This document shows positions 8,122 to 13,449 of a stretch of 22,576 bases of DNA, in pieces; position 1 is the first letter of the stretch; every line of letters begins with the position of its first letter. The DNA is from a virus. The DNA is taken from the IMG/VR virus record IMGVR_UViG_3300008107_001457, positions 1 to 22,576 of that record; one strand, 5' to 3'. Position numbers and translations under genes: made by a program. The notes below the pieces were generated by a model. That model saw nothing but the letters and a program-made list of their open reading frames with translations. It made no database searches and was not told where the DNA came from.

Positions 8122-8646
8122 ATGAAAAACACAACACGTAAAAAAAAAGAATCATTTGTAGTATTCGAAGATTGGATGAAATATTCCAGATTTTTAAATG
8201 ATGCCGAATTTAGGCAATTTATTAACAACATTTTAAATTATTATAAGGGTATTGAACCTGTATTAAATACATCTAATTTACAAGAGGTATGGCAGGATAT
8301 AGTTGATGACCTGAATGTTAATATAGCTAAAAAACAGATTAAAAGAGATATAATGTTAAAAAACGCTGTATCCAATCCTAAGCTTAATATCGTACCTAAT
8401 ATCGAACCCGATACTAAAACCCAATATCGGGACCCGATATCGGTACCTAATATCGAACCCGAAACTAGTGGGATGGTAGATGGTAGATGGGATATGGGTG
8501 ATGATAAGATGGGGGATGAAAAGATGATGTATGAGTACATGGGTGAAGATGATGATGGTTTTCCTACCATTAAGTTACCTGTATCACAATCCTCTCGTAG
8601 ACGCTCCGAGGAATTTGATAAAATATTTGAAGAAAACTGGGATTAG
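8122..8646 (+). CDS. DUF6291-like protein, possible replication initiator
   Basis: Residues 9-75 of this 174-residue protein (KESFVVFEDWMKYSRFLNDAEFRQFINNILNYYKG, then VWQDIVDDLNVNIAKKQIKRD) follow the DUF6291 pattern. That pattern is found at the N-terminus of phage replication proteins that otherwise continue into DnaD-like or helicase-loader domains. Here the rest is short: a low-complexity linker with two near-identical VPNIEP units, then a Met/Asp/Gly-rich acidic stretch (about residues 115-150), and a charged end. Linker DNA contains iteron-like repeats (8392-8462), which is where origins lie in many phage initiator genes. A three-codon frame (MKL, 8114-8125) ends on the start codon (ATGA). 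It is first in the operon behind P2. The initiator role is inferred. Confidence 0.5.
   Translation: MKNTTRKKKESFVVFEDWMKYSRFLNDAEFRQFINNILNYYKGIEPVLNTSNLQEVWQDIVDDLNVNIAKKQIKRDIMLKNAVSNPKLNIVPNIEPDTKTQYRDPISVPNIEPETSGMVDGRWDMGDDKMGDEKMMYEYMGEDDDGFPTIKLPVSQSSRRRSEEFDKIFEENWD
8392..8462. repeat. Iteron-like direct and inverted repeats, candidate origin
   Basis: A 20-base unit starting GTACCTAATATCG occurs identically at 8392-8411 and 8443-8462. Between them, 8421-8443 forms a near-perfect 23-base inverted repeat centred on 8432 (CCAATATCGGG / CCCGATATCGG). The ATATCG core appears five times within about 75 bases. A purine-rich GATG-rich stretch follows (about 8470-8560). The units sit within the linker of the DUF6291-like gene. 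Protein-level repetition could explain part of it, but the inverted repeat is not explained that way. Confidence 0.5.
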
Positions 8647-8674
8647 TAATACTCAGGTTATATAATTATAACAG

Positions 8675-9265
8675 ATGGATTATAACACTTTAACTCAGGA
8701 AGAAAAGAAAACAATGGTTAACATAGCCATAGAGAAATCATATCCTAAGTTATATCAGGATTTCAGACGTATTACCTCCTATAACCACCAACAATTTGAG
8801 GATTTATTATTGTTTTGTGTCCACGAGTTCCTTACTAAAAAATCTATAGACTACCAGTTTAAAGTAGCGGTTATAGATAATGCACTGCCTAATTACTTTG
8901 GTAGATCAATGAGTTTAAATCTCAGATCAAGTACATCTCCTTACTGGCACAAATACAGACAAGAAGGTTACATAAGTAGAGGTGTGTATGAATTTGAAAC
9001 TGATAGCCAATTTGTACAAGGTGAATTTGATGAAATCAAGGACATGTTATCTCCAGCTACCGAAATAGATCCCTATGAGTGTATGATGCAGGCAATTGAT
9101 AAACTAGATTTTTATCATAAACCACTACTTATAGATTATTATCTAAATGGTATGACATTTACTCAAATGAAAGAAAAATATGGCATACATTTACCTTATT
9201 TAAAAAAAGCAGTTACTTCAGCAATCAAACAAATACAACAACACTGTAAACATTTTATAAAATGA
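8675..9265 (+). CDS. Sigma-70-like factor
   Basis: This 196-residue protein resembles small, divergent sigma-70-family proteins of Bacteroidota phages. Residues about 24-60 (PKLYQDFRRITSYNHQQFEDLLLFCVHEFL) look like a sigma region 2 helix pair. The C-terminal segment about 139-190 (IDKLDFYHKPLLIDYYLNGMTFTQMKEKYGIHLPYLKKAVTSA...) has the order of sigma region 4: a helix, then a helix-turn-helix (MTFTQMKEKYG with a following recognition helix). The central portion is not recognised. It could bind host core RNA polymerase and direct it to phage promoters, perhaps the TATATTTAT set in this window. Alternatives are a generic helix-turn-helix regulator. It starts 28 bases after the upstream gene. 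Confidence 0.55.
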   Translation: MDYNTLTQEEKKTMVNIAIEKSYPKLYQDFRRITSYNHQQFEDLLLFCVHEFLTKKSIDYQFKVAVIDNALPNYFGRSMSLNLRSSTSPYWHKYRQEGYISRGVYEFETDSQFVQGEFDEIKDMLSPATEIDPYECMMQAIDKLDFYHKPLLIDYYLNGMTFTQMKEKYGIHLPYLKKAVTSAIKQIQQHCKHFIK

Positions 9266-9441
9266 GCACATTTTACTTTATTTCGTTGGTTATTACCGCA
9301 GGTCTCTCTGTTTTAATAACCCTTATCGCCCCACAAATTAAAATGCGTTATACACGAATAAAACGCGCTAAAAAACAAAAATTAAATGAACTAATAGCCC
9401 AAGAAGTTGAACGTCAAATAAAACAAATAGTAAATGATTGA
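9262..9441 (+). CDS. Small single-pass membrane protein
   Basis: The 59-residue frame starts at an ATG overlapping the sigma-like gene's stop (ATGA). Residues 4-24 (FYFISLVITAGLSVLITLIAP) form a clear transmembrane helix. They are followed by a basic, helical cytoplasmic tail (KMRYTRIKRAKKQK, then ELIAQEVERQIKQIVND), suggesting N-out/C-in topology or a short coiled coil. It overlaps the next membrane gene by eight bases, so the two are probably translated together. A holin/spanin-like role is possible but there is no specific evidence. Confidence 0.6.
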   Translation: MSTFYFISLVITAGLSVLITLIAPQIKMRYTRIKRAKKQKLNELIAQEVERQIKQIVND

Positions 9442-9688
9442 GTTAATTAGTATAGCAATATTAGGATTCTTTATAGCAGAATGGTTTCAACCTATTCAGT
9501 GGCTAAAAGATGAATTTAAAGTGTATGAATGGCCCTTTATAGGTAAACATTTATACTGTGTAAAATGCTGTAGTTTCTGGTTAGGACTAATTTTAACCCA
9601 TAATTTGTATTCTGCAGTTCTTGTTAGTATATTCGGATATACTATAAGTTATTTAGTAGATAAGATGGAAAGAGATAGATATAATTGA
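9434..9688 (+). CDS. Small membrane protein with a Cys cluster (DUF1360-like)
   Basis: The 84-residue protein has a hydrophobic N-terminus (residues 1-18), an amphipathic middle, the motif CVKCCSFW at residues 42-49 and a second hydrophobic region about 47-75. The C-x-x-C(C)-x-F-W arrangement next to a membrane helix is the hallmark of DUF1360-type small membrane proteins, which occur in bacteria and phages. Function of that family is not established. It overlaps the preceding small membrane gene and probably forms a pair with it. Confidence 0.55.
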   Translation: MIELISIAILGFFIAEWFQPIQWLKDEFKVYEWPFIGKHLYCVKCCSFWLGLILTHNLYSAVLVSIFGYTISYLVDKMERDRYN

Positions 9689-9715
9689 TGTCTTACTTAA
9701 AAACGTAATATTTAT
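9685..9715 (+). promoter_or_regulatory. Possible promoter before the GIY-YIG gene
   Basis: TTGAT at 9685 and TAATATTTAT at 9706 are 18 bases apart (from TTG to TA), a weaker version of the P1-P3 layout. The 41-base gap before the endonuclease gene is otherwise empty. It would give the endonuclease its own transcript. Confidence 0.35.
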
Positions 9716-9729
9716 AACAAAATAATAAT

Positions 9730-10164
9730 ATGGCAAACAAAGAAAAAAAACGCGAGTACATGAAAGTGTACAATCAGTCACAAAAGGCAAAACAATCAAA
9801 AGCAGCTTACAACGCAACCGAACGAGGTAAAAAATTACATCGTGAGGGTCTAAAACGCTATTATGCTAAAATTAAAGGCATATATGGTATTTTTGATGCT
9901 GAAACAAGTGAATGTTTATATATTGGAGGCAGCAGTGCTGTAAACAATAGAATTAATATTCACAGATATGCAATCAATAATTTAGATAAAGCAGCACAAC
10001 ATAGACCATCACAATTCCAGTTATACCAATTATTAGCATCACATAATTCAGTTATGTTTGAAATACTAGATGAGTGTGATAAAAGTATTGTAGGTCAATT
10101 AGAACAATTTTATATTAACATATATAATCCAAAATACAATAGTTATAAACATGATAAACTTTAA
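9730..10164 (+). CDS. GIY-YIG family endonuclease, probably homing
   Basis: The nuclease core of this 144-residue protein is clear. It has GIYGIF at residues 50-55, LYIGGSS at 63-69 (the YIG strand), Arg74 and His78 on the following helix, Glu125 as the metal-binding acidic residue, and a terminal YNPKYN (132-137), the usual asparagine-containing end. The first 48 residues are very basic and lack the fold; they could bind DNA. Free-standing GIY-YIG genes in phages are commonly homing endonucleases. It overlaps the next gene by 14 bases. No intron or split gene is seen beside it. Confidence 0.8.
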   Translation: MANKEKKREYMKVYNQSQKAKQSKAAYNATERGKKLHREGLKRYYAKIKGIYGIFDAETSECLYIGGSSAVNNRINIHRYAINNLDKAAQHRPSQFQLYQLLASHNSVMFEILDECDKSIVGQLEQFYINIYNPKYNSYKHDKL

Positions 10165-10492
10165 TGAACAATTAAGTCAAACAGATGCTAAATGGATATT
10201 AGAGGAGGTAGTACCTAAAGCATCTTACAGAATTGACCACAAAACATTAGCTTGGTGGAGAGATGCCCATAATAAAGCATTTAAAGAACAAGTAGGTATT
10301 CCCGGATGTTCTTGTGAATATGTGGCAACAATGAGAGTATGGCAAGGTAGAATTAATCAGTATGATCCACAAATTAGAGCAATTGCCTATCCAGTTACAG
10401 TAACAGAAACGGGTGAAACAGGTTATACTGAAAATACACCAAAACCAAAAGTAGGACGTAAACCAAAAGCAGCATCTGGATTAACTGAATAA
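10151..10492 (+). CDS. Hypothetical protein
   Basis: This 113-residue protein is not recognised. Residues 1-50 are helical with several Trp (WILEEVVPK, LAWWRDAHNKAFKEQ). IPGCSCEYVATMRVWQGRINQYDPQI follows at about 50-75, and the C-terminus is a polar Pro/Lys/Gly-rich tail (ENTPKPKVGRKPKAASG) that looks disordered and basic, compatible with nucleic-acid binding. The paired Cys (C-S-C) could be structural. It overlaps both neighbours (14 bases and one base), so it is in the same translation unit. Confidence 0.6.
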   Translation: MINFNEQLSQTDAKWILEEVVPKASYRIDHKTLAWWRDAHNKAFKEQVGIPGCSCEYVATMRVWQGRINQYDPQIRAIAYPVTVTETGETGYTENTPKPKVGRKPKAASGLTE

Positions 10493-10950
10493 TGCCAATA
10501 GCAAACTATAAAGGCAAACAATTTTTCACTTACTTGGATAGTGATAAAGCGTGGGAACTCATTGAACAAAAAACAATGGGTTACAACGTAGATATGGATA
10601 TACTATATCCTGAACATTTCCACACGGATAAAAACAGTATTAAGTACTGTGAAATATTAGATAAATTAGTAATGGAGGAAGAACAATATAGTTTATTTGA
10701 CTCCAAGTGTGAGGGATATGCTATAACATCATTCGGTAGAGTATTTAATGCAAAACACATCAATCAAGTAGTAGTTTATTTCTCCAGGACAGAAATTAAA
10801 ACCACTATTAGACAGGATAAAATCAGTTTTGCAACCGAGTTTGCCAGATTAGGATGGTCATTTAATATAAACGATATAAAACGTAGATACGACGAAAACA
10901 AATGGAAATATCAAAAAGGTGGAGTCAACTACCATATGGACCCGAAGTAA
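10492..10950 (+). CDS. Hypothetical protein
   Basis: This 152-residue protein is not assigned. The segment YAITSFGRVFNAKHINQVVVYF (about residues 82-103) has the shape of a NUMOD4-like DNA-binding element (I-x-x-x-GRV-x-N), but no HNH nuclease follows. The end (FARLGWSFNINDIKRRYDENKWKY) is helical and basic. It may be a DNA-binding accessory protein; evidence is weak. Its ATG shares one base with the previous stop, so it is coupled. The start codon is the first ATG after the upstream stop. Confidence 0.6.
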   Translation: MPIANYKGKQFFTYLDSDKAWELIEQKTMGYNVDMDILYPEHFHTDKNSIKYCEILDKLVMEEEQYSLFDSKCEGYAITSFGRVFNAKHINQVVVYFSRTEIKTTIRQDKISFATEFARLGWSFNINDIKRRYDENKWKYQKGGVNYHMDPK

Positions 10951-11018
10951 TATTTAATGGTAGATACGTGTCCTACAAATATAGGTCATATAAATACAAT
11001 AATTATGAAATCAAATAA
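10902..11018 (+). CDS. Possible overlapping small protein
   Basis: A 38-residue frame starts within the 3' end of the preceding gene and overlaps the next frame by 14 bases. The product, MEISKRWSQLPYGPEVIFNG and then a Tyr/Arg/Lys-rich segment, is basic and aromatic. It fills the otherwise empty 54 bases between genes and fits the chain of overlapping small frames leading to the terminase. It could equally be chance. Confidence 0.35.
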   Translation: MEISKRWSQLPYGPEVIFNGRYVSYKYRSYKYNNYEIK

Positions 11019-11248
11019 ATTTAACCACGAGAAACATTTGGAGGAAAGTGTTGAGTGGATATTAGAAAATAAACGCGATATTAAACGATGATAGACGTGT
11101 TTGGTTAGAAACCATTAAGTATCAAAACAAAATTAAAGGTGGTGAAATTGAACGTCAAGAAATTAAAGTACAAGGTAACGTAACATTAAGTTGGGGTAAT
11201 CAATTAAGTGAATTAGATCCTAACTACGGTCAAACAGAAATACTGTGA
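11005..11248 (+). CDS. Small terminase-adjacent protein broken by a +1 frameshift
   Basis: The first part (11005-11091, 28 residues, MKSNKFNHEKHLEESVEWIL...) ends at TGA after CGA. A second frame, open from 11066 to 11248, has no ATG, GTG or TTG start. It encodes a protein-like sequence (DDRRVWLETIKYQNKIKGGE, then IERQEIKVQGNVTLSWGNQL...). Joining them needs one +1 shift within 11065-11091 and gives about 79 residues. Candidate sites are CGA-TGA-T, reminiscent of the RF2 +1 site, or the A4 run at 11066-11069. Alternatively it is a real mutation or a sequencing/assembly indel. Position directly before the large terminase suggests a small-terminase-like role, but it is short for that family and no helix-turn-helix is obvious. 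Confidence 0.4.
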
Positions 11249-11397
11249 AAATAGAAATTATAGAATCAGTTTTTTTTGGAAAATCAACATGGAGAGTATA
11301 CTGCAATGGTGAATTAACTTATACGTGTGATTCAAAAATGCAAGCAATAGAATATTCAATTCAAAAATATGGACATTCAGCTGTTTTCCCCTCATAA
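11245..11397 (+). CDS. Small protein with GTG start, overlaps terminase
   Basis: This 50-residue frame begins at GTG, which overlaps the preceding TGA (GTGA), and ends 29 bases inside the terminase gene. The product, VKIEIIESVFFGKSTWRVYC and then NGELTYTCDSKMQAIEYSIQKYG, has a strand-strand-helix pattern (W-x-V-Y-x-N-G, then a helix) similar to short single-domain phage proteins of the DUF2188 type. The in-phase overlap supports a real gene; the GTG start lowers confidence. Confidence 0.45.
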   Translation: MKIEIIESVFFGKSTWRVYCNGELTYTCDSKMQAIEYSIQKYGHSAVFPS

Positions 11398-12631
11398 AGG
11401 TCAAAAACAAATTATTGATAAGTTTGCCGATAGTGAACATAAATTCGGTATCGTAGCAACTGGTAGACAATTTGGCAAATCATTACTTGCACAAAACCTA
11501 ATGTTGTATTGGTTATTAAAAACATCAAATCAAAAGGGTGCTTGGATAACACCTGTATATAACCAATGTAAGAAAATATTTGATGAATTAACTAATGCGG
11601 CTAATCCAGTTATCACAAAACAAAATAAAGCAGATTTAACAATACAATTTATCAATGGAAGTACTTTACAATTTTTATCTACTGATAATTACAATACCAT
11701 ACGTGGATTTAGTTTCAATTACATGGTATTGGATGAGGCAGCATTTATTAAACAAGATGCAATTGAACAAGCAGTAATGCCTACATTAACTGCAATTGGT
11801 AAAAAATGTTTAATTATATCTACACCTAAATCCAAAAACTGGTTCTATGAGTATTTCTTACGTGGTAACACGCCTAATAACGTTTATATTTCATTCAAAG
11901 GTATTTCTCGAGACAATCCATACGTAAATAAAGACTTCCTTATAGAACAACATAAATCGCTACCTGCCGACATTTATTATCAAGAGTATTTAGCTGAATT
12001 TACTGATTCAGGTAATGACGTATTTACAAACTTAGATTTAGTATGTATGATAGATGAATGGGGAATACCAAAAAGAACTGAACGATACTATATTGGAGTT
12101 GATACAGGAATCACTAATGATTTTACAGTTTGCGTTATCCAGAGCGAATCAGGACGAGTCGAAAAAATTATTAGAACTAACGGACGCACATTTGAAGAAA
12201 TTGGAAAGGATATCGTACTTGAGTGTAGTAGATGGAATGTCACTGGAGGATTTTGTGAAACAAATGGGATTGGATTGGCCATGTTCGAGCTCCTTAGACC
12301 CCGAATCCGAAAACTAATGCCATTTACAACAACACAAGATAGTAAAACAGAGGGTGTTCGTAAATTAATTTATGATATACAAGAGGGTAAAGTTGAATTA
12401 CCAAGTAAAAAATTAATGCCTGAAGTGTTTGATGAAATGAGTGCCTATACATTTAAATACGCTGCTAATGGTAATATATCTTTTACACACCCAAATGGAA
12501 TGCACGATGATTTAGTTGATGGAATTATGTTAGCTAATTTAGCACGTAATAAACAAGCATTTACTAAAAATAAATTATATATAGGAAACATTAATAAAAC
12601 ACAAACACAAGACAATGGGATTCGAATTTAA
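11369..12631 (+). CDS. terL: Terminase large subunit
   Basis: The packaging motor ATPase and nuclease has 420 residues. The N-terminus FSPHKGQKQIIDKF is the typical Q-motif region. Walker A is GRQFGKS at 32-38, and Walker B with the catalytic acid is MVLDEAA at 119-125 (D122, E123). The coupling motif STPKS is at 151-155. The RNase H-like nuclease begins at GVDTGIT (243-249, D245), with the second acidic segment at FCETNG (295-300, E297) and the third at HDDLVDG (379-385). All catalytic positions are present, so the protein should be active. The start was chosen at the ATG giving the standard N-terminus, even though it overlaps the previous small frame. The adjacent 3' gene overlaps by 17 bases. 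Confidence 0.93.
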   Translation: MDIQLFSPHKGQKQIIDKFADSEHKFGIVATGRQFGKSLLAQNLMLYWLLKTSNQKGAWITPVYNQCKKIFDELTNAANPVITKQNKADLTIQFINGSTLQFLSTDNYNTIRGFSFNYMVLDEAAFIKQDAIEQAVMPTLTAIGKKCLIISTPKSKNWFYEYFLRGNTPNNVYISFKGISRDNPYVNKDFLIEQHKSLPADIYYQEYLAEFTDSGNDVFTNLDLVCMIDEWGIPKRTERYYIGVDTGITNDFTVCVIQSESGRVEKIIRTNGRTFEEIGKDIVLECSRWNVTGGFCETNGIGLAMFELLRPRIRKLMPFTTTQDSKTEGVRKLIYDIQEGKVELPSKKLMPEVFDEMSAYTFKYAANGNISFTHPNGMHDDLVDGIMLANLARNKQAFTKNKLYIGNINKTQTQDNGIRI

Positions 12632-12869
12632 ATCAGATCAAGAACCAAAACAATTGGTTGACAGTAAAACAGTATTATCAGTAAATAATAATGTAGAGAT
12701 AGTAAGTGAAAACGACTTAACACAACCTATATTTGCTGAAGGTGAGGAAGAAAAATTAGCTATTCAATTTATTGAGGAAAATGAATTGTATGTTAAATTT
12801 ATGTTATGGTGTGGGATTCAAGATCAATTAAAAAATCTTAAATCTAGTTTGGCATCCACAAACGAATAA
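12615..12869 (+). CDS. Small acidic hypothetical protein
   Basis: This 84-residue protein begins 17 bases before the terminase stop. It is acidic in the middle (AEGEEEKLAIQFIEENELY), probably helical at the end (VKFMLWCGIQDQLKNLKSSL), and has no recognised domain. It is the last gene of the operon; its 3' end holds the TTTGG box of promoter P3. A terminase- or virion-associated role is possible only by position. Confidence 0.6.
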   Translation: MGFEFKSDQEPKQLVDSKTVLSVNNNVEIVSENDLTQPIFAEGEEEKLAIQFIEENELYVKFMLWCGIQDQLKNLKSSLASTNE

Positions 12870-12880
12870 ACTATATTTAT
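12848..12880 (+). promoter_or_regulatory. Promoter P3 upstream of the structured RNA
   Basis: TTTGGCAT at 12848 and TATATTTAT at 12872 are 19 bases apart, identical in layout to P1 and P2. The -33 box lies inside the preceding gene. No gene with a proper start follows for 270 bases; a set of hairpins does. Confidence 0.6.
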
Positions 12881-12883
12881 GTC

Positions 12884-13079
12884 CACAAGATAGGTTTTTT
12901 TCACTGCCATGTTATTTCCTATCCTTGTGGCATTTGTTTATTCTTAAGGAGCGTAATGGGGGGTTAAAGTTAACTTTGTGCCATTTTCAGTATTCTATTC
13001 AAATACCCCCCGCTCCATTTTTTTAACACTTCTATTCATTTCATATTTTTCTTGGGGCGAAAGCCCCTTCCTTTTTTTT
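12884..13079 (+). ncRNA. Candidate structured noncoding RNA beside terminase
   Basis: Three hairpins follow promoter P3. Stem 1 is CCACAAGATAGG (12883-12894) with CCTATCCTTGTGG (12918-12930), perfect except for a single bulged base. Stem 2 is GGAGC (12948-12952) and GGGGGGT (12958-12964) with ACCCCCCGCTCC (13005-13016), and its large loop contains the perfect palindrome AAAGTTAACTTT (12966-12977). Stem 3 is GGGGC-GAAA-GCCCC (13054-13067) and works as terminator. Both large loops contain TGCCAT. Stem 1 starts at the predicted transcription start. No plausible coding frame crosses it. Alternative: stem 1 or 2 are simply terminators of the upstream operon, stem 2 also being followed by a T run. 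Confidence 0.5.
13054..13079 (+). terminator. Rho-independent terminator with GAAA tetraloop
   Basis: GGGGC-GAAA-GCCCC is a perfect five-pair stem with a GNRA tetraloop, followed by TTCC and a long T run. It is the strongest terminator in the window and would define the 3' end of the RNA beginning near 12884. Confidence 0.8.
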
Positions 13080-13087
13080 GCCCCTAG

Positions 13088-13120
13088 GTTGGATATACGG
13101 ATATCCTTTCGTATATTAAT
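13088..13120 (+). promoter_or_regulatory. Promoter P4 before the 66-residue gene
   Basis: GTTGGAT at 13088 and TATATTAAT at 13112 are again 19 bases apart. The start codon follows 31 bases later. The spacer contains a hairpin, GGATAT-ACGG-ATATCC (13091-13106), which could be an operator. Confidence 0.5.
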
Positions 13121-13151
13121 GACATAATAAGAAAAACAAATAAAATAAGTT

Positions 13152-13352
13152 ATGTACAAAACACAATTAGTTACAACAAAAGGAGAGGCAATTAGAACCT
13201 TTATCTCCGCAACACGTCCTGCAACTCGTTTTGGTTCTGAAGGAGTTGAAATCACTTACACTGACAGTGACACTAGTTTTACCGTAATGGGTAGCTGGAA
13301 TGTTATTGTAGAAAAAATGGCAGATGATGAGGTGAAACTATATAAAAAATAA
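13152..13352 (+). CDS. Small hypothetical protein, own transcription unit
   Basis: The 66-residue product (MYKTQLVTTKGEAIRTFISA, then TRPATRFGSEGVEITYTDSD...MGSWNVIVEKM) is predicted to be strand-rich and is not recognised. It has its own promoter (P4) and terminator (13383), making it a monocistronic unit between packaging and tail genes. This isolation suggests a regulator, an anti-defence or host-takeover protein, or simply a highly expressed small protein. No helix-turn-helix, metal site or signal peptide is visible. Confidence 0.6.
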   Translation: MYKTQLVTTKGEAIRTFISATRPATRFGSEGVEITYTDSDTSFTVMGSWNVIVEKMADDEVKLYKK

Positions 13353-13382
13353 TTTAGTAACATATAAATTCTAGCTGCAATT

Positions 13383-13405
13383 GAATCCCGAAAGGGATTC
13401 TTTTG
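13383..13405 (+). terminator. Rho-independent terminator (GAATCCC hairpin, GAAA loop)
   Basis: GAATCCC-GAAA-GGGATTC followed by TTTTG. The stem is identical to that of the hairpin at 7924; only the loop differs. It ends the 66-residue gene's transcript. Confidence 0.75.
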
Positions 13406-13435
13406 TACAATCTAAGTTTAGAAATTTTACAATCG

Positions 13436-13444
13436 CATATTTAT
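13436..13444 (+). promoter_or_regulatory. Promoter P5 -7 box of the tail operon
   Basis: CATATTTAT preceded by TCG and followed by TAC matches the -7 region of P2 over most of its length. The -33 position reads CTAAG rather than TTTGG, so this promoter may be weaker or activator-dependent. The start codon is only five bases after the box, implying a leaderless transcript. Confidence 0.45.
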
Positions 13445-13449
13445 TACAG

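Noticed and set aside
12054-12317. Plus-strand frame of 87 codons inside terminase
   Set aside because: It lies within the nuclease domain of terminase, whose motifs are intact in the main frame. The alternative frame is a by-product.
12883-13016. tRNA or tmRNA in the hairpin region
   Set aside because: No cloverleaf, T-loop consensus or CCA end could be drawn; stems are too long and loops too large.
12995-13255. Minus-strand frame of 86 codons
   Set aside because: It spans hairpin 2, the terminator, P4 and the start of the 13152 gene. Its composition looks random and no supporting start context is seen.
13381-13449. Upstream extension of the chaperone gene to a TTG start
   Set aside because: The extension would translate the GAATCCC terminator hairpin and the promoter -7 box. 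The ATG at 13450 gives a family-like N-terminus.
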